The notes beneath the pieces are model-generated. The model was not told the DNA's origin. It made no database searches and saw only the letters and a list, made by a program, of their open reading frames with translations. 32,423 bases of DNA from Alphaproteobacteria bacterium (GTDB taxonomy: Bacteria; Pseudomonadota; Alphaproteobacteria; Rs-D84; JAERRO01). Where the stretch lies: the NCBI GenBank assembly GCA_016735395.1, contig JAERRO010000004.1, positions 1 through 32,423 of the forward strand, in the 5' to 3' direction. Position numbers and translations under genes: made by a program. Of this stretch, positions 24,472 through 32,423 are shown piece by piece (position 1 is the stretch's first letter; the number at the start of each line of letters is the position of its first letter).

Positions 24472-24772
24472 TATTTCTATCTTTTATGTCGTCATTTATT
24501 ATGGTTCTCAATTTTTTAGCTGGCCTGAATAAAACTATTACTCTCGGTTTAATCTCAAATTCTTGCATAGTTTTAGGATTTCTTCCAGTTCTAGCAGGTT
24601 TCCTTCTAGTAGAAAAAGTGCCAAAATGTTTAATTTTTACACAACCTGTCTTGACTATTTCTCTATAGACTTCGTTAATAATCATATTGACAATTTCAAG
24701 CATTTTAGAGATATGATACCCAGTTTTATCTGCCATAGCTTCTGCAAGATTCAATCGAGTAATTGTTTTCAT
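24464..24772 (-). CDS. ihfA: Integration host factor, alpha subunit
   Basis: 102 residues, HU/IHF fold. It begins with TITRLNLAEAM; GTFSTRRKPARTGRNPKT contains the DNA-intercalating Pro of the beta-ribbon arm, followed by RVIVLFRPAKKLR. IHF bends DNA sharply at specific sites as an alpha-beta dimer. The plsX-fabH-ihfA-merR context separates it from HU. The stop overlaps the merR start by 8 nt; fabH ends 12 nt upstream. Confidence 0.92.
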   Translation of the reverse strand: MKTITRLNLAEAMADKTGYHISKMLEIVNMIINEVYREIVKTGCVKIKHFGTFSTRRKPARTGRNPKTMQEFEIKPRVIVLFRPAKKLRTIINDDIKDRNND

Positions 24773-24784
24773 ATATCTACTTTG

Positions 24785-25741
24785 TTATAGTCTCAATAAC
24801 AAAGCCCCCCATGTAAATCCGGCACCGAAAGCTGTGAATGCTATTAGGTCTCCTTTTTGGGCTCTACCATTTTCTATCTGTTCATCTAGAGCAATAATTA
24901 TACTAGCAGAACTAGTGTTTCCGTGATGTTCGATCGTAGAAACTACTTTCTCTACTGGGATTTTATAATTTTCTACCATAGCATCGATAATTCTCTGGTT
25001 CGCTTGATGCGGGACGATTAGGTCTATATCTTCGAAGGTCAAATTATTTTTGTTTAGGAGAGTTTGTAAAACTTCCGGCATATCGTTTATAGCATGTTTA
25101 AAAACATCTAGTCCTCGAAAAACCATTCCCTTCTCTTCACTTTCCGGGTCTATAGGCTTATCAGATAAGAGTTTGCCTAATTTTCCATCGGAGCATAAAA
25201 CAGAGTCCATAATTCCTTCTTCTTCGGTGGCTTCAAAAACCATAGCTCCAGCTCCATCTGCGAAGATAGGTGCATATCCACGATCTACATTATCTAGATC
25301 TATAAAATTGGTCATTTTTTCTGCGGACACAAATAAGACTCTTTTATAATCACCCGATTTAATCATAGAACTAACCATCGACATCCCGTAAACTGAACCC
25401 GTACATGCTGCATATATATCTTGTGACATAGTAGTTCTTGGAAAATCTAAAGCACCGTGAATTTGATTAGAGACCGAAGGCCATCTGTTTTCTGAACTAG
25501 CAGTAGAGACTATTATAGCATCGAAGTCTTCAGGTTTTAGTCCTGTTTTTTCTAGAACTCGTTTTACCGCTTGAATACCTAGATCGGCTGTAGTTTCGTT
25601 CTTTTCGGCCCAGTGTCTGTTCTTGATACCTGTCCTAGTTACTATCCATTCGTCGGTAGTATCCATTATTTTAGTCATATCTTCATTACTCATAATTTTT
25701 TTAGGTAAATAGGAAGATACAGCTATCAATTTTGCAAACAT
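24785..25741 (-). CDS. fabH: 3-oxoacyl-ACP synthase III
   Basis: 318 residues. It starts fatty-acid synthesis by condensing acetyl-CoA with malonyl-ACP. The catalytic triad is present: C113 (IYAACTGSVYGM), H245 (VPHQANQRI) and N275 (HHGNTSSAS). GAGFTWGA near the end is also conserved. It has its own promoter in the 71-nt gap after plsX, and ihfA follows after 12 nt. Confidence 0.97.
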   Translation of the reverse strand: MFAKLIAVSSYLPKKIMSNEDMTKIMDTTDEWIVTRTGIKNRHWAEKNETTADLGIQAVKRVLEKTGLKPEDFDAIIVSTASSENRWPSVSNQIHGALDFPRTTMSQDIYAACTGSVYGMSMVSSMIKSGDYKRVLFVSAEKMTNFIDLDNVDRGYAPIFADGAGAMVFEATEEEGIMDSVLCSDGKLGKLLSDKPIDPESEEKGMVFRGLDVFKHAINDMPEVLQTLLNKNNLTFEDIDLIVPHQANQRIIDAMVENYKIPVEKVVSTIEHHGNTSSASIIIALDEQIENGRAQKGDLIAFTAFGAGFTWGALLLRL

Positions 25742-25777
25742 TTTTAATCCTTTATAAATAGATAACAGTTAATAATA

Positions 25778-25806
25778 ATTATAATATAGTTAGAAAAATA
25801 AGTCAA
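25778..25806 (-). promoter_or_regulatory. Strong predicted sigma-70 promoter of fabH-ihfA-merR
   Basis: On the minus strand: -35 TTGACT (25806-25801), 17-bp spacer, perfect -10 TATAAT (25783-25778). An AAAGGA ribosome-binding site precedes the fabH ATG. I saw no FapR/FadR-like operator. Confidence 0.75.
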
Positions 25807-25812
25807 TATAAA

Positions 25813-26862
25813 TTAACTGCTAATAGAATTCGTACTCAATTCTTTTCTAACTTTTAAATTTTCGTTAAGTTTTTTTAAAAAATCTTTCTCTATCAAACTA
25901 ATGGCATATTCTACAGCGACGGAAAAACCTAGAGCATCAGATCCACCGTGACTTTTTACTACCATCCCTTTTAGTCCTAGAAAAATAGCCCCGTTATATT
26001 GTCTTGCATCCATCCTTTTTAGGACGGGTTTTAGTACTATAGATGAAACTAGTCCGACCAGTTTACAAAATATATTTTTCATAAAGGCCTTTTTTAATAG
26101 ACTTTTCATAAAAGAAGCAGTCCCTTCCATCGTCTTTAGAGATATGTTTCCAGAAAATCCGTCCGTTGCGACGACATCTGTATCACCGTCAAATATTTTA
26201 CTAGGTTCGATATAACCTTTGTATTCGAACGGGAGTTTAGAAAGATTCTCTTTTAAAATCGCATTCGCATTTTGTATAGATTTAAACCCTTTAGATTCTT
26301 CTGTACCTATATTCAAGAGGTTGACTATTGGGTGTTTTTTATTATTTATCACCTGTGCATATGTGGCTCCTAGGAAAGCGAAGTCTATCAATTGTTGCTC
26401 GTTAACTTCTAAATTCGCCCCTAGATCTAGCATCGATAGGAAGTCTTTTTTCGTAGGAATTAAAGTTATAATTGCCGGACGATCGATTCCGGCGACGGTA
26501 CTAATTGCAATTTTAGAGAGTCCCATTAGAACCCCGCTATTACCGCTAGATACTATAGCTTGAGCTTTTTTATCTCGTACCATTTTGATAGCATTAAACA
26601 TACTAGTCTCATGCATATATCTGACTACACTAGTAATTGACTCCGATCCCCCTACACTCTTATCACAATGAGTAATGGTTATAAATTTTTTAAGTTTAGG
26701 AAATTCGTCTACGATTTTAGACACCCTATTTTTATCACCGAATAGGTTAAATTTAATCTTATTATTAAATCCAGACTTTTTAACTACAAGAGATAGTCCC
26801 TCGACGACACTACGAGGAGCATTATCACCGCCCATGGCATCTATAGACAAAACAATGTTCAT
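25813..26862 (-). CDS. plsX: Phosphate acyltransferase PlsX
   Basis: 349 residues, usual length. PlsX makes acyl-phosphate from acyl-ACP, the donor for PlsY in phospholipid synthesis. Family blocks are visible: SIDAMGGDNAPRSVVEG at the N-terminus, VSSGNSGVLMGLSK, IPTKKDFLSMLDLGANLEV, and TDGFSGNISLKTMEG. It starts 5 nt after the rpmF stop, as in many bacteria. The fabH promoter lies in the gap that follows it. Confidence 0.97.
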   Translation of the reverse strand: MNIVLSIDAMGGDNAPRSVVEGLSLVVKKSGFNNKIKFNLFGDKNRVSKIVDEFPKLKKFITITHCDKSVGGSESITSVVRYMHETSMFNAIKMVRDKKAQAIVSSGNSGVLMGLSKIAISTVAGIDRPAIITLIPTKKDFLSMLDLGANLEVNEQQLIDFAFLGATYAQVINNKKHPIVNLLNIGTEESKGFKSIQNANAILKENLSKLPFEYKGYIEPSKIFDGDTDVVATDGFSGNISLKTMEGTASFMKSLLKKAFMKNIFCKLVGLVSSIVLKPVLKRMDARQYNGAIFLGLKGMVVKSHGGSDALGFSVAVEYAISLIEKDFLKKLNENLKVRKELSTNSISS

Positions 26863-26867
26863 ACTAA

Positions 26868-27035
26868 TTAAACTATTGATTTTTTATTGTAGTACCCGCA
26901 AGATCCGCAAAGATTATGAGGTCTCTTTATCTCTCCACATTGAGGACACTTCATACCTAACATAACTTTTAGTCCGTAATGAGCTTGCCCCATTCTTTTT
27001 TTAGAATAACTTTTCTTTCCTTTAGGGACTGCCAT
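26868..27035 (-). CDS. rpmF: Ribosomal protein bL32
   Basis: Short gene of 55 residues starting MAVPKGKKSYSKKRMG, the typical L32 N-terminus, followed by a zinc ribbon with four Cys (C30-x2-C33 and C43-x2-C46). The ligands are intact, so this is the zinc-containing form. It is the first gene before plsX (5-nt gap), the standard rpmF-plsX-fabH order, and has its own promoter. Confidence 0.96.
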   Translation of the reverse strand: MAVPKGKKSYSKKRMGQAHYGLKVMLGMKCPQCGEIKRPHNLCGSCGYYNKKSIV

Positions 27036-27073
27036 AAAAAACTCCGTTTTTTTGTTTTTAATATAATAAAAAT

Positions 27074-27102
27074 ACTATAGCTATAAAAATATAGAAAATC
27101 AA
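27074..27102 (-). promoter_or_regulatory. Predicted promoter of rpmF-plsX
   Basis: On the minus strand: -35 TTGATT (27102-27097), 17-bp spacer, -10 TATAGT (27079-27074). The leader is about 30 nt with a CGGAG-like ribosome-binding site. Confidence 0.6.
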
Positions 27103-27114
27103 CTGTTAAATATA

Positions 27115-28428
27115 TTAATTTCTCTCGTTAGAAAATTCTTCATTGGTGTTCTCTTTGTAAGATGTCTGACTCAAGCTTCTAGTCTTCGCCTTCGTAGAAT
27201 TATAGAACTCTTCGATATCCATCTCCTTCCAAAATTTAGACAACTCCGGATTTGCTTCCATCATTGCCTCCGTCTTATGAAGATCCCTCTGCGGGCCTGC
27301 GATGTCCGTAAAGTTCTCGTTTCCTAGTGCCGATAAGACATCTATCATACCTTCAAAATCGTTATCTGATAGATTAGGGTCATCTATTTTAGGTATTATA
27401 GAACATATTTTCATAAATAGTGCCTGCGATACACGGTTATCTATCTGTATACTTCTTTTGTATCCTATATCATTTTCGATTATATCTAGTATAATTTTAT
27501 TTACAATCCCAAGACCAGGATGATCATCAAATTTTAGATCCTTTAGCTCGTTATAAAGTTGACTGTATGTAAAATCTCTATAACGACTCATTATTCCACC
27601 ATATCTATTGCAAGGCTCTGTGTCTTTTAATAGGTCGCTACTACAGTTCATAGATTTAAACCATACAAAAGATAGGTTAGGGTCGTTCGTATCTCTTATT
27701 GCCTGTCTAATCGCTTCTTTTAGGATCCCACTTTCTTCGTTTCTATCTCCAATGGGTAAATCTTCAGGCAATGTCATCCAGTTAGTAATATGTTTAGCCA
27801 AACTAGCTTCCTCTGCTTCTGTTAGAGTTGTATTTCCCTCAGGACTATTTATGACAGTACTCACCAACCCCTTTTTAAGAAATTCTGATATCAATAAATC
27901 CGGGATAATATTATAGAGATGTCCGTGCCCCGTTTTAATCATCGCAGAGATCAAATCGTAGAAATATTCTTTCTTCTCTTCTAGAGTTAACAGTTGATAT
28001 TCACTCATGTTTTTATAATGTCTATAAGAAGGAATTAACAGTTTATTAGTATATGAGCTCGTTATAATTTTACCAGGGGAAGAAAATTCTAGTAGTTCTA
28101 ATACAGTTCTGTATCTGTTCCAGGGGTTATCCTTACCGCTATACCATTCATTATTAAATTTTTTGACAATCCACCCTTCCATTAGGCCTGCACCTGAGTT
28201 AAAGTAAAAGTCGTCATAAATTCTGTCTACATCTGCTTCAGACATTGTGCTACCGTTATCGTTATCGTTGCCTGTATTATTGTCGATAGGTTTAGAGTTA
28301 ATAGTATTAGAATCATTTTCAAGAATATCACAACCTGCCACTATACCACAATTCAGAACTATCAAAGCTGATATCCCTATCTTTTTAACTGTAGGTGCAA
28401 ACTGCTCCATCATTTCTTGTACTGACAT
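27115..28428 (-). CDS. Unknown lipoprotein, 437 residues
   Basis: Family not recognised. The N-terminus has a lipoprotein signal: basic KK, a hydrophobic run, and the lipobox IVAGC with Cys33. The next residue is Asp, which in E. coli keeps lipoproteins in the inner membrane. A disordered Asn/Asp/Gly linker (about 38-62) follows, then a mostly helical, acidic domain (about 63-415) without repeats or a visible catalytic motif; C-terminal residues are Lys/Glu/Asn-rich. It stands alone with its own promoter between recA and rpmF, so neighbours give no clue. Confidence 0.65.
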   Translation of the reverse strand: MSVQEMMEQFAPTVKKIGISALIVLNCGIVAGCDILENDSNTINSKPIDNNTGNDNDNGSTMSEADVDRIYDDFYFNSGAGLMEGWIVKKFNNEWYSGKDNPWNRYRTVLELLEFSSPGKIITSSYTNKLLIPSYRHYKNMSEYQLLTLEEKKEYFYDLISAMIKTGHGHLYNIIPDLLISEFLKKGLVSTVINSPEGNTTLTEAEEASLAKHITNWMTLPEDLPIGDRNEESGILKEAIRQAIRDTNDPNLSFVWFKSMNCSSDLLKDTEPCNRYGGIMSRYRDFTYSQLYNELKDLKFDDHPGLGIVNKIILDIIENDIGYKRSIQIDNRVSQALFMKICSIIPKIDDPNLSDNDFEGMIDVLSALGNENFTDIAGPQRDLHKTEAMMEANPELSKFWKEMDIEEFYNSTKAKTRSLSQTSYKENTNEEFSNERN

Positions 28429-28467
28429 ATAAAACTCCTATATCTTACACAACTTGTGCTTTAATAG

Positions 28468-28496
28468 AATATAGAAGATATAAAACTTAAAGTCAA
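28468..28496 (-). promoter_or_regulatory. Predicted sigma-70 promoter of the unknown lipoprotein gene
   Basis: On the minus strand: -35 TTGACT (28496-28491), 17-bp spacer, -10 TATATT (28473-28468). An AGGAG ribosome-binding site lies before the ATG at 28428. The match is good, which supports real expression. Confidence 0.65.
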
Positions 28497-28563
28497 GTAC
28501 AATTGACAAAAAAATTTTATCTGTATCGAGGTATCTAAAGGGACTTTACTAATATTATAAAAG

Positions 28564-29703
28564 TCATTTTTTACTTTTACCCTTCTTAATAGACGATTTA
28601 ACTCCTTCTATGGCATCGTCGCTAGCATCTATTTCGTCGCTGTCCATTTGCACGGCTTTCTTCAGATCTTCTACATTCCGCATAATTTTCTGTATTATTT
28701 CTTCTGCGACCTCTGGATTATCCCGCAGATATTTTTTCACTACTTCTTTCCCCTGCCCTAGTCGTTCGTCGTTATATGAGTACCAACTTCCAGCTTTATC
28801 TATTATGCTCATTTTGGTCCCTAGATTTACGATTTCGGCTTCTTTAGAAATTCCTAGACCGTACATGATGTCGAATTCTACCGTTTTAAAAGGCGGAGCG
28901 ACTTTATTCTTGACGACTTTAACTCTAGTCTCTGTTCCTATAGGAGAATCGTTTTCTATAATATTAGTAATCTTACGAATTTCCATTCGGACACTAGAAT
29001 AAAATTTCAAAGCATTTCCACCTGTAGTAGTTTCTGGATTACCGTACATGACTCCTATTTTCATACGAATCTGATTGATAAATATGACGATAGCATTAGA
29101 TCTAGAGACAGAACCCGCCAACTTTTTAAGAGCTAGCGACATAAGTCTAGCTTGAGATCCTATCTGTGAAGCTCCCATTTCTCCGTTCAGTTCTGATTGT
29201 GGGATAAGTGCAGCGACTGAATCTATAACGATAACATCTACTGTTCCTGACCGTAATAACATATCGGTGATATCTAGAGCTTCTTCTCCGCTACTAGGTT
29301 GACTTAAAACTAATTCTTTAATATTGATACCGAGTTTCTCTGCATATTGAGGATCTAGAGCATGTTCTGCATCTATAAAGGCTGCATTTCCGCCTAATTT
29401 TTGTGCTTCTGCGACTACATGAAGAGCCAATGTAGTTTTTCCGGAACTTTCAGGTCCATAGATTTCTATAATTCTACCTTTAGGTAATCCTCCTATACCG
29501 AGGGCTATGTCAAGTCCTATAGAACCTGTAGGGATAAATTCTAGATCTTGAGCCTTCCCGTCTAGATTAGTCACGGCACCCTTTCCGTATTCTCTTTCTA
29601 TAGAGGATAGTACTGCCTCTAAAGCTCTCTTTTTATCACTAGAAGACGAGTATGCTCCTACTGAAAGATCTTTTTTAACTTTTGTAGATTTCTTTAGAAC
29701 CAT
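28564..29703 (-). CDS. recA: Recombinase RecA
   Basis: 379 residues, somewhat longer than E. coli RecA (353) owing to a Lys/Ser-rich N-terminal extension and a basic tail (KKGKSKK). The Walker A motif is GPESSGKTT (83-91), Walker B is [12 protein letters not shown], and the L2-type stretch [12 protein letters not shown] follows. It forms filaments on single-stranded DNA, pairs homologues and normally triggers LexA cleavage. It starts 21 nt after the ppi gene, with an AAAGG site in the gap but no room for a separate promoter, so it is likely co-transcribed. Confidence 0.98.
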   Translation of the reverse strand: MVLKKSTKVKKDLSVGAYSSSSDKKRALEAVLSSIEREYGKGAVTNLDGKAQDLEFIPTGSIGLDIALGIGGLPKGRIIEIYGPESSGKTTLALHVVAEAQKLGGNAAFIDAEHALDPQYAEKLGINIKELVLSQPSSGEEALDITDMLLRSGTVDVIVIDSVAALIPQSELNGEMGASQIGSQARLMSLALKKLAGSVSRSNAIVIFINQIRMKIGVMYGNPETTTGGNALKFYSSVRMEIRKITNIIENDSPIGTETRVKVVKNKVAPPFKTVEFDIMYGLGISKEAEIVNLGTKMSIIDKAGSWYSYNDERLGQGKEVVKKYLRDNPEVAEEIIQKIMRNVEDLKKAVQMDSDEIDASDDAIEGVKSSIKKGKSKK

Positions 29704-29724
29704 CTTGATGCCTTTATGTTTTAT

Positions 29725-30303
29725 TTATTCTGTAATTTTGGTAGTAGACATTTTAACTATCTTATCTGGATCGACTACCATACCATTGTTATGTTGTTCT
29801 CCTAGCTTTATCTTGTCTACAAATTCCATACCATTTATGACTTCACCGAACACTGTATATTTACCATCGAGGAAAGTCGCATCTTTTAGAACTATAAAGA
29901 ATTGTGAATCTTGAGAATTTGTTTGTCCCGAATTGGCCATAGAAACTATACCACGGTTATGCGGAGAACTAGAAAACTCGTCGACTATATTTTTACCGGA
30001 TCCGCCAGTTCCTGTTCCAGTAGGATCTCCAGTTTGAGCCATAAAGCCGTCTATGACTCTATGAAAAACTATACCGTCGTAGAAACCTTCATCGGCTAGT
30101 CTAGTAATTTGTTCTACTGTTTTAGGGGCTATCTCCGATTTTAGTTTAATCTCTACTACTCCGTGTTTAGTCTGTAGATATAACATATCATTAGATTTTG
30201 CGCTTATTTTATTCATAAATAAAACTCCTATTATTAAAGCAGACAGAAACACCAAAATTTTTACATAATTCTTATAATTTGAGATAAAAAATTTGAATGA
30301 CAT
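29725..30303 (-). CDS. Cyclophilin-type peptidyl-prolyl isomerase, membrane-anchored
   Basis: 192 residues. One hydrophobic segment at about 14-33 is a signal anchor or signal peptide, placing the enzyme in the periplasm. The cyclophilin domain (about 40-190) has FHRVIDGFMAQTGDPTGTGTGG and the active-site stretch SMANSGQTNSQDSQFFI. The catalytic Arg lies in FHRVI. It would speed proline isomerisation in exported proteins, like PpiA. It lies between polA and recA on one strand. Confidence 0.93.
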   Translation of the reverse strand: MSFKFFISNYKNYVKILVFLSALIIGVLFMNKISAKSNDMLYLQTKHGVVEIKLKSEIAPKTVEQITRLADEGFYDGIVFHRVIDGFMAQTGDPTGTGTGGSGKNIVDEFSSSPHNRGIVSMANSGQTNSQDSQFFIVLKDATFLDGKYTVFGEVINGMEFVDKIKLGEQHNNGMVVDPDKIVKMSTTKITE

Positions 30304-30332
30304 ATCTACTCCTATTTTGTTAACTAACTATA

Positions 30333-30362
30333 TAGATACTTTAAACAGTAATCTAAAGTCAA
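30333..30362 (-). promoter_or_regulatory. Possible promoter of the ppi-recA pair
   Basis: On the minus strand: -35 TTGACT (30362-30357), 18-bp spacer, weak -10 TATCTA (30338-30333). An AGGAG site precedes the ppi ATG. No LexA-type GTTC-N7-GTTC box is evident. Confidence 0.35.
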
Positions 30363-30382
30363 CGATTATTTATATATAATTG

Positions 30383-32383
30383 CTAATAATTATCGACTTC
30401 AGTCTCTACTTTAAGAGGAACTGACAAATCGGGGTTGTCTTGTGATACCTCTACGATTATAGAGACGACTTTATCGACATCGTTTTCGCTACATTCTATA
30501 GTTAATCTGTTGCAGGTTTCCGCCGATAATTTTGCATCGAGATTTTGTATTTTTATGTTTTTAAATATCTCTACTATTTTATAGTTTAAGATATCTTCTT
30601 TATGCTTTTGCAGTATAAAATCGGAAGAATTTTTCCGTACGAAATCTTTCTGTATGGAATTATTTTTATCGTTAAAAAACCGTCTCCGCCCCCAAGGAGT
30701 TTCTGCAAAGCCAAAATGTGATACTTTCTCGTAGGACTTTTCTATGAACAATTTTACCTCTGGTGAAACTTCGTAGTAGTCTTCTAATATGGTGTCTTCT
30801 TCTTGTAGTTCTCCGTTAGATTTATTTTTTAATTTAAAAACTGAATGTTCTATTTCTTTATGTAGGTCTTTATCGTTTTTAAAAATTTCTTTTAAGTGTG
30901 ATACATCTGCGATGTCTGCTATCAATCTTAATTCTATTTGCGGATAATTTACGATGACAGATTTTCTATTATCGCTTTTAATACTGTCTAATTTCTTGTT
31001 AGTCGACAAGAACGACAAAGGGAGATCTATTTTATGATATAGATCTGTCCTATTTTTATCTAATAATGAAATCAAATTATCGTAGACACCTGTTAGCTTT
31101 AGATAGTCATCTTTAGTGATTAGAGAGAAAAAAGAGGCTAATCCATCGCGGGAGTTATCTTCTAACGGTCCTATCGTCAAGTCCGACAATAAAGATATAT
31201 CGTAAAATCTTGAGATATTGTTTACATCGACGGCATCGTTATCTAGAAGGATTCTCCAAATATCTTTAATATTATCTGTAATCACTTTTAGACCACTTGA
31301 AACGACTACGGCTAGGACTTCGAGAATATCTGCATTGTCTACTTTAATTCCTACTATAGTTTTATCTTTATATTGCCAGGCGACACGACAAAGATTTTGT
31401 TCTTTATCGACTATGACTATGACTCTAGTAGCATCTTTTTGCTGTTTTTTCCACGAATCGACGGAGATCGTTTCTAGATTATTCTCATTATGTAGTATTT
31501 CTCTACTACTATAACAGTACTCTTTAACAAGTTTTATTAGAAACGGTGCTTCCAGTTCTTTTCGTATAAATTCGATGGCAGTCTTTTCATCTAGTCTATA
31601 TTTATCTTGTAGGACTGACTGATATTCTAAATTGACATCGTTAATTAGTGTTGCAAGTTCTCTTGACAAAAATGCATTAGCTCTATGTTCTTCCAGAGCC
31701 AGTCGAGTACTTGGTTTTATTTTAGTTAGGTTATCATAGATATTTTCTAGAGTTCCGAATCTAGAGATTAAATCTACAGCACCTTTAGCACCAATACTCC
31801 TCACACCAGGTATATTGTCGCTAGCATCACCAACTAGAGATTGATATGTAGTCATCTGTTTCGGATCTACTCCCATCTTATCCTTTACACCGCAACTATT
31901 GATAGTTATCTTTTTAAAGGGATCATATATAGAAATTCTATCGCCTACTACCTGCATTAGATCTTTGTCGGCGGAGACTATATATACTATGGATTTGTCA
32001 TTGTTATCTACGATGTGTTGTGCCATAGACACTATTAGATCGTCTGCTTCAAATGTATCTTTTTTTAAACAAGGTATACATAGACCTTCACATACTATAG
32101 GTAATTTTTCTAATTGCATTTTCAAATTTGGATCTTTCTCTGATCTATTAGCTTTATAATCTTTAAATATGTTGTGTCTAAAAGTCTTTACGGGACTATC
32201 ACTAGCGACTATAAAATTTGCCCCTTTATAGTCGTCAATCAGATTTAACAAAGTTTTAGTCAGACCCCAGACTGCATTGGTAGGAAAATTATCGGATCTT
32301 CTTTTCAGATCTTTTATACCATAAAAGGTTCTAAACATTAAATATGTTCCGTCGATTATAAAATATGTATTTTTATAGTTCAT
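30383..32383 (-). CDS. polA: DNA polymerase I with intact 5' nuclease but degenerate polymerase domain
   Basis: 666 residues against about 930 in E. coli. The 5'-3' exonuclease domain (1-290) keeps every expected carboxylate: D11, D62, E112, D114, D115, D139, D141, D186 and D189 (GDASDNIPGV). The middle part (about 305-425) follows the 3'-5' exonuclease fold but lacks the DxE pair. The polymerase part (about 430-666) lacks the thumb (about 150 residues missing) and the O-helix with its Lys and Tyr. Motif A reads NYPQIELR (479-486; normally DYSQIELR), and the motif C position reads TCNRL (623-627; normally VHDEL). ETPWGRRR (561-568) survives. So it can probably trim flaps and RNA primers but not polymerise. 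The frame is free of stops. It is upstream of ppi and recA on one strand. Confidence 0.92.
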   Translation of the reverse strand: MNYKNTYFIIDGTYLMFRTFYGIKDLKRRSDNFPTNAVWGLTKTLLNLIDDYKGANFIVASDSPVKTFRHNIFKDYKANRSEKDPNLKMQLEKLPIVCEGLCIPCLKKDTFEADDLIVSMAQHIVDNNDKSIVYIVSADKDLMQVVGDRISIYDPFKKITINSCGVKDKMGVDPKQMTTYQSLVGDASDNIPGVRSIGAKGAVDLISRFGTLENIYDNLTKIKPSTRLALEEHRANAFLSRELATLINDVNLEYQSVLQDKYRLDEKTAIEFIRKELEAPFLIKLVKEYCYSSREILHNENNLETISVDSWKKQQKDATRVIVIVDKEQNLCRVAWQYKDKTIVGIKVDNADILEVLAVVVSSGLKVITDNIKDIWRILLDNDAVDVNNISRFYDISLLSDLTIGPLEDNSRDGLASFFSLITKDDYLKLTGVYDNLISLLDKNRTDLYHKIDLPLSFLSTNKKLDSIKSDNRKSVIVNYPQIELRLIADIADVSHLKEIFKNDKDLHKEIEHSVFKLKNKSNGELQEEDTILEDYYEVSPEVKLFIEKSYEKVSHFGFAETPWGRRRFFNDKNNSIQKDFVRKNSSDFILQKHKEDILNYKIVEIFKNIKIQNLDAKLSAETCNRLTIECSENDVDKVVSIIVEVSQDNPDLSVPLKVETEVDNY

Positions 32384-32391
32384 AAAAGTAT

Positions 32392-32418
32392 ATTATATAT
32401 ATAGAACGATATATACAA
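32392..32418 (-). promoter_or_regulatory. Possible polA promoter, near-leaderless
   Basis: On the minus strand: -10 TATAAT (32397-32392) only 8 nt before the polA ATG, with TTGTAT (32418-32413) at a short 15-bp spacing. No ribosome-binding site is present. The spacing is below optimum, so the -35 is doubtful. Confidence 0.35.
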
Positions 32419-32423
32419 GTATT

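Noticed and set aside
28558-28600. Inverted GACTTT/AAAGTC downstream of recA as a terminator
   Set aside because: The loop is about 12 nt and no T run follows on the minus strand.

Overview
The window is AT-rich bacterial DNA from a Gram-negative cell: LptE, a beta-barrel protein and lipoproteins are present. Several gene orders are those usual in Alphaproteobacteria: rpmF-plsX-fabH-ihfA-merR, leuS-lptE-holA, map-radC, and rodZ followed by hisS-prfA. The adenylate kinase is of the short (LID-less) type. I infer a low-GC, compact alphaproteobacterium, possibly host-associated or streamlined; the sequence does not name a genus. Genes are tightly packed, with 4-11 nt overlaps and convergent ends that touch. 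Several promoters match the sigma-70 form TTGxxx, 17 bp, TATAAT very well.

Layout. 1-3.4 kb (+): the 3' end of rodZ, then hisS, prfA and tadA, followed by a short broken ORF. 3.75-6.45 kb (-): alaS. 6.6-8.5 kb (+): a cell-wall amidase and grpE. 8.5-14.1 kb (-): leuS-lptE-holA-map-radC. 14.2-15.1 kb (+): tRNA-Thr(GGT) and rplY, ending in a bidirectional terminator shared with rluB (-). 16.1-17.9 kb (+): yebC-ruvC-adk. 17.9-20.6 kb (-): an outer-membrane protein with a TolA-like coiled coil, a Cys-rich envelope protein, a CAT tRNA and rnhA, apparently in one transcript. 20.7-22.5 kb (-): a YgjP-type metalloprotease, a histone-H1-like protein and ssb. 22.6-23.9 kb (+): a U32-family protein. 23.9-27.0 kb (-): rpmF-plsX-fabH-ihfA-merR. 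27.1-28.4 kb (-): an unknown lipoprotein. 28.6-32.4 kb (-): polA, a membrane-anchored cyclophilin and recA.

Most genes are housekeeping: translation (hisS, alaS, leuS, prfA, rplY, rpmF, tadA, rluB, two tRNAs), DNA replication and repair (holA, ssb, recA, ruvC, rnhA, radC, polA), fatty-acid/phospholipid synthesis (plsX, fabH) and envelope assembly.

The most striking observation is polA. All Asp/Glu residues of the 5' nuclease are intact, but the polymerase part is shrunken: the fingers motif is deleted and both catalytic Asp positions are Asn. It is still a clean open frame, so it reads as a DNA polymerase I turned into a nuclease with a vestigial, perhaps structural, tail. Also notable are a leuS whose sequence type does not look alphaproteobacterial although it sits in an alphaproteobacterial operon, a 27-bp perfect repeat that supplies the alaS stop codon, and a divergent promoter pair sharing one palindromic -35 box with apparently leaderless genes on both sides.
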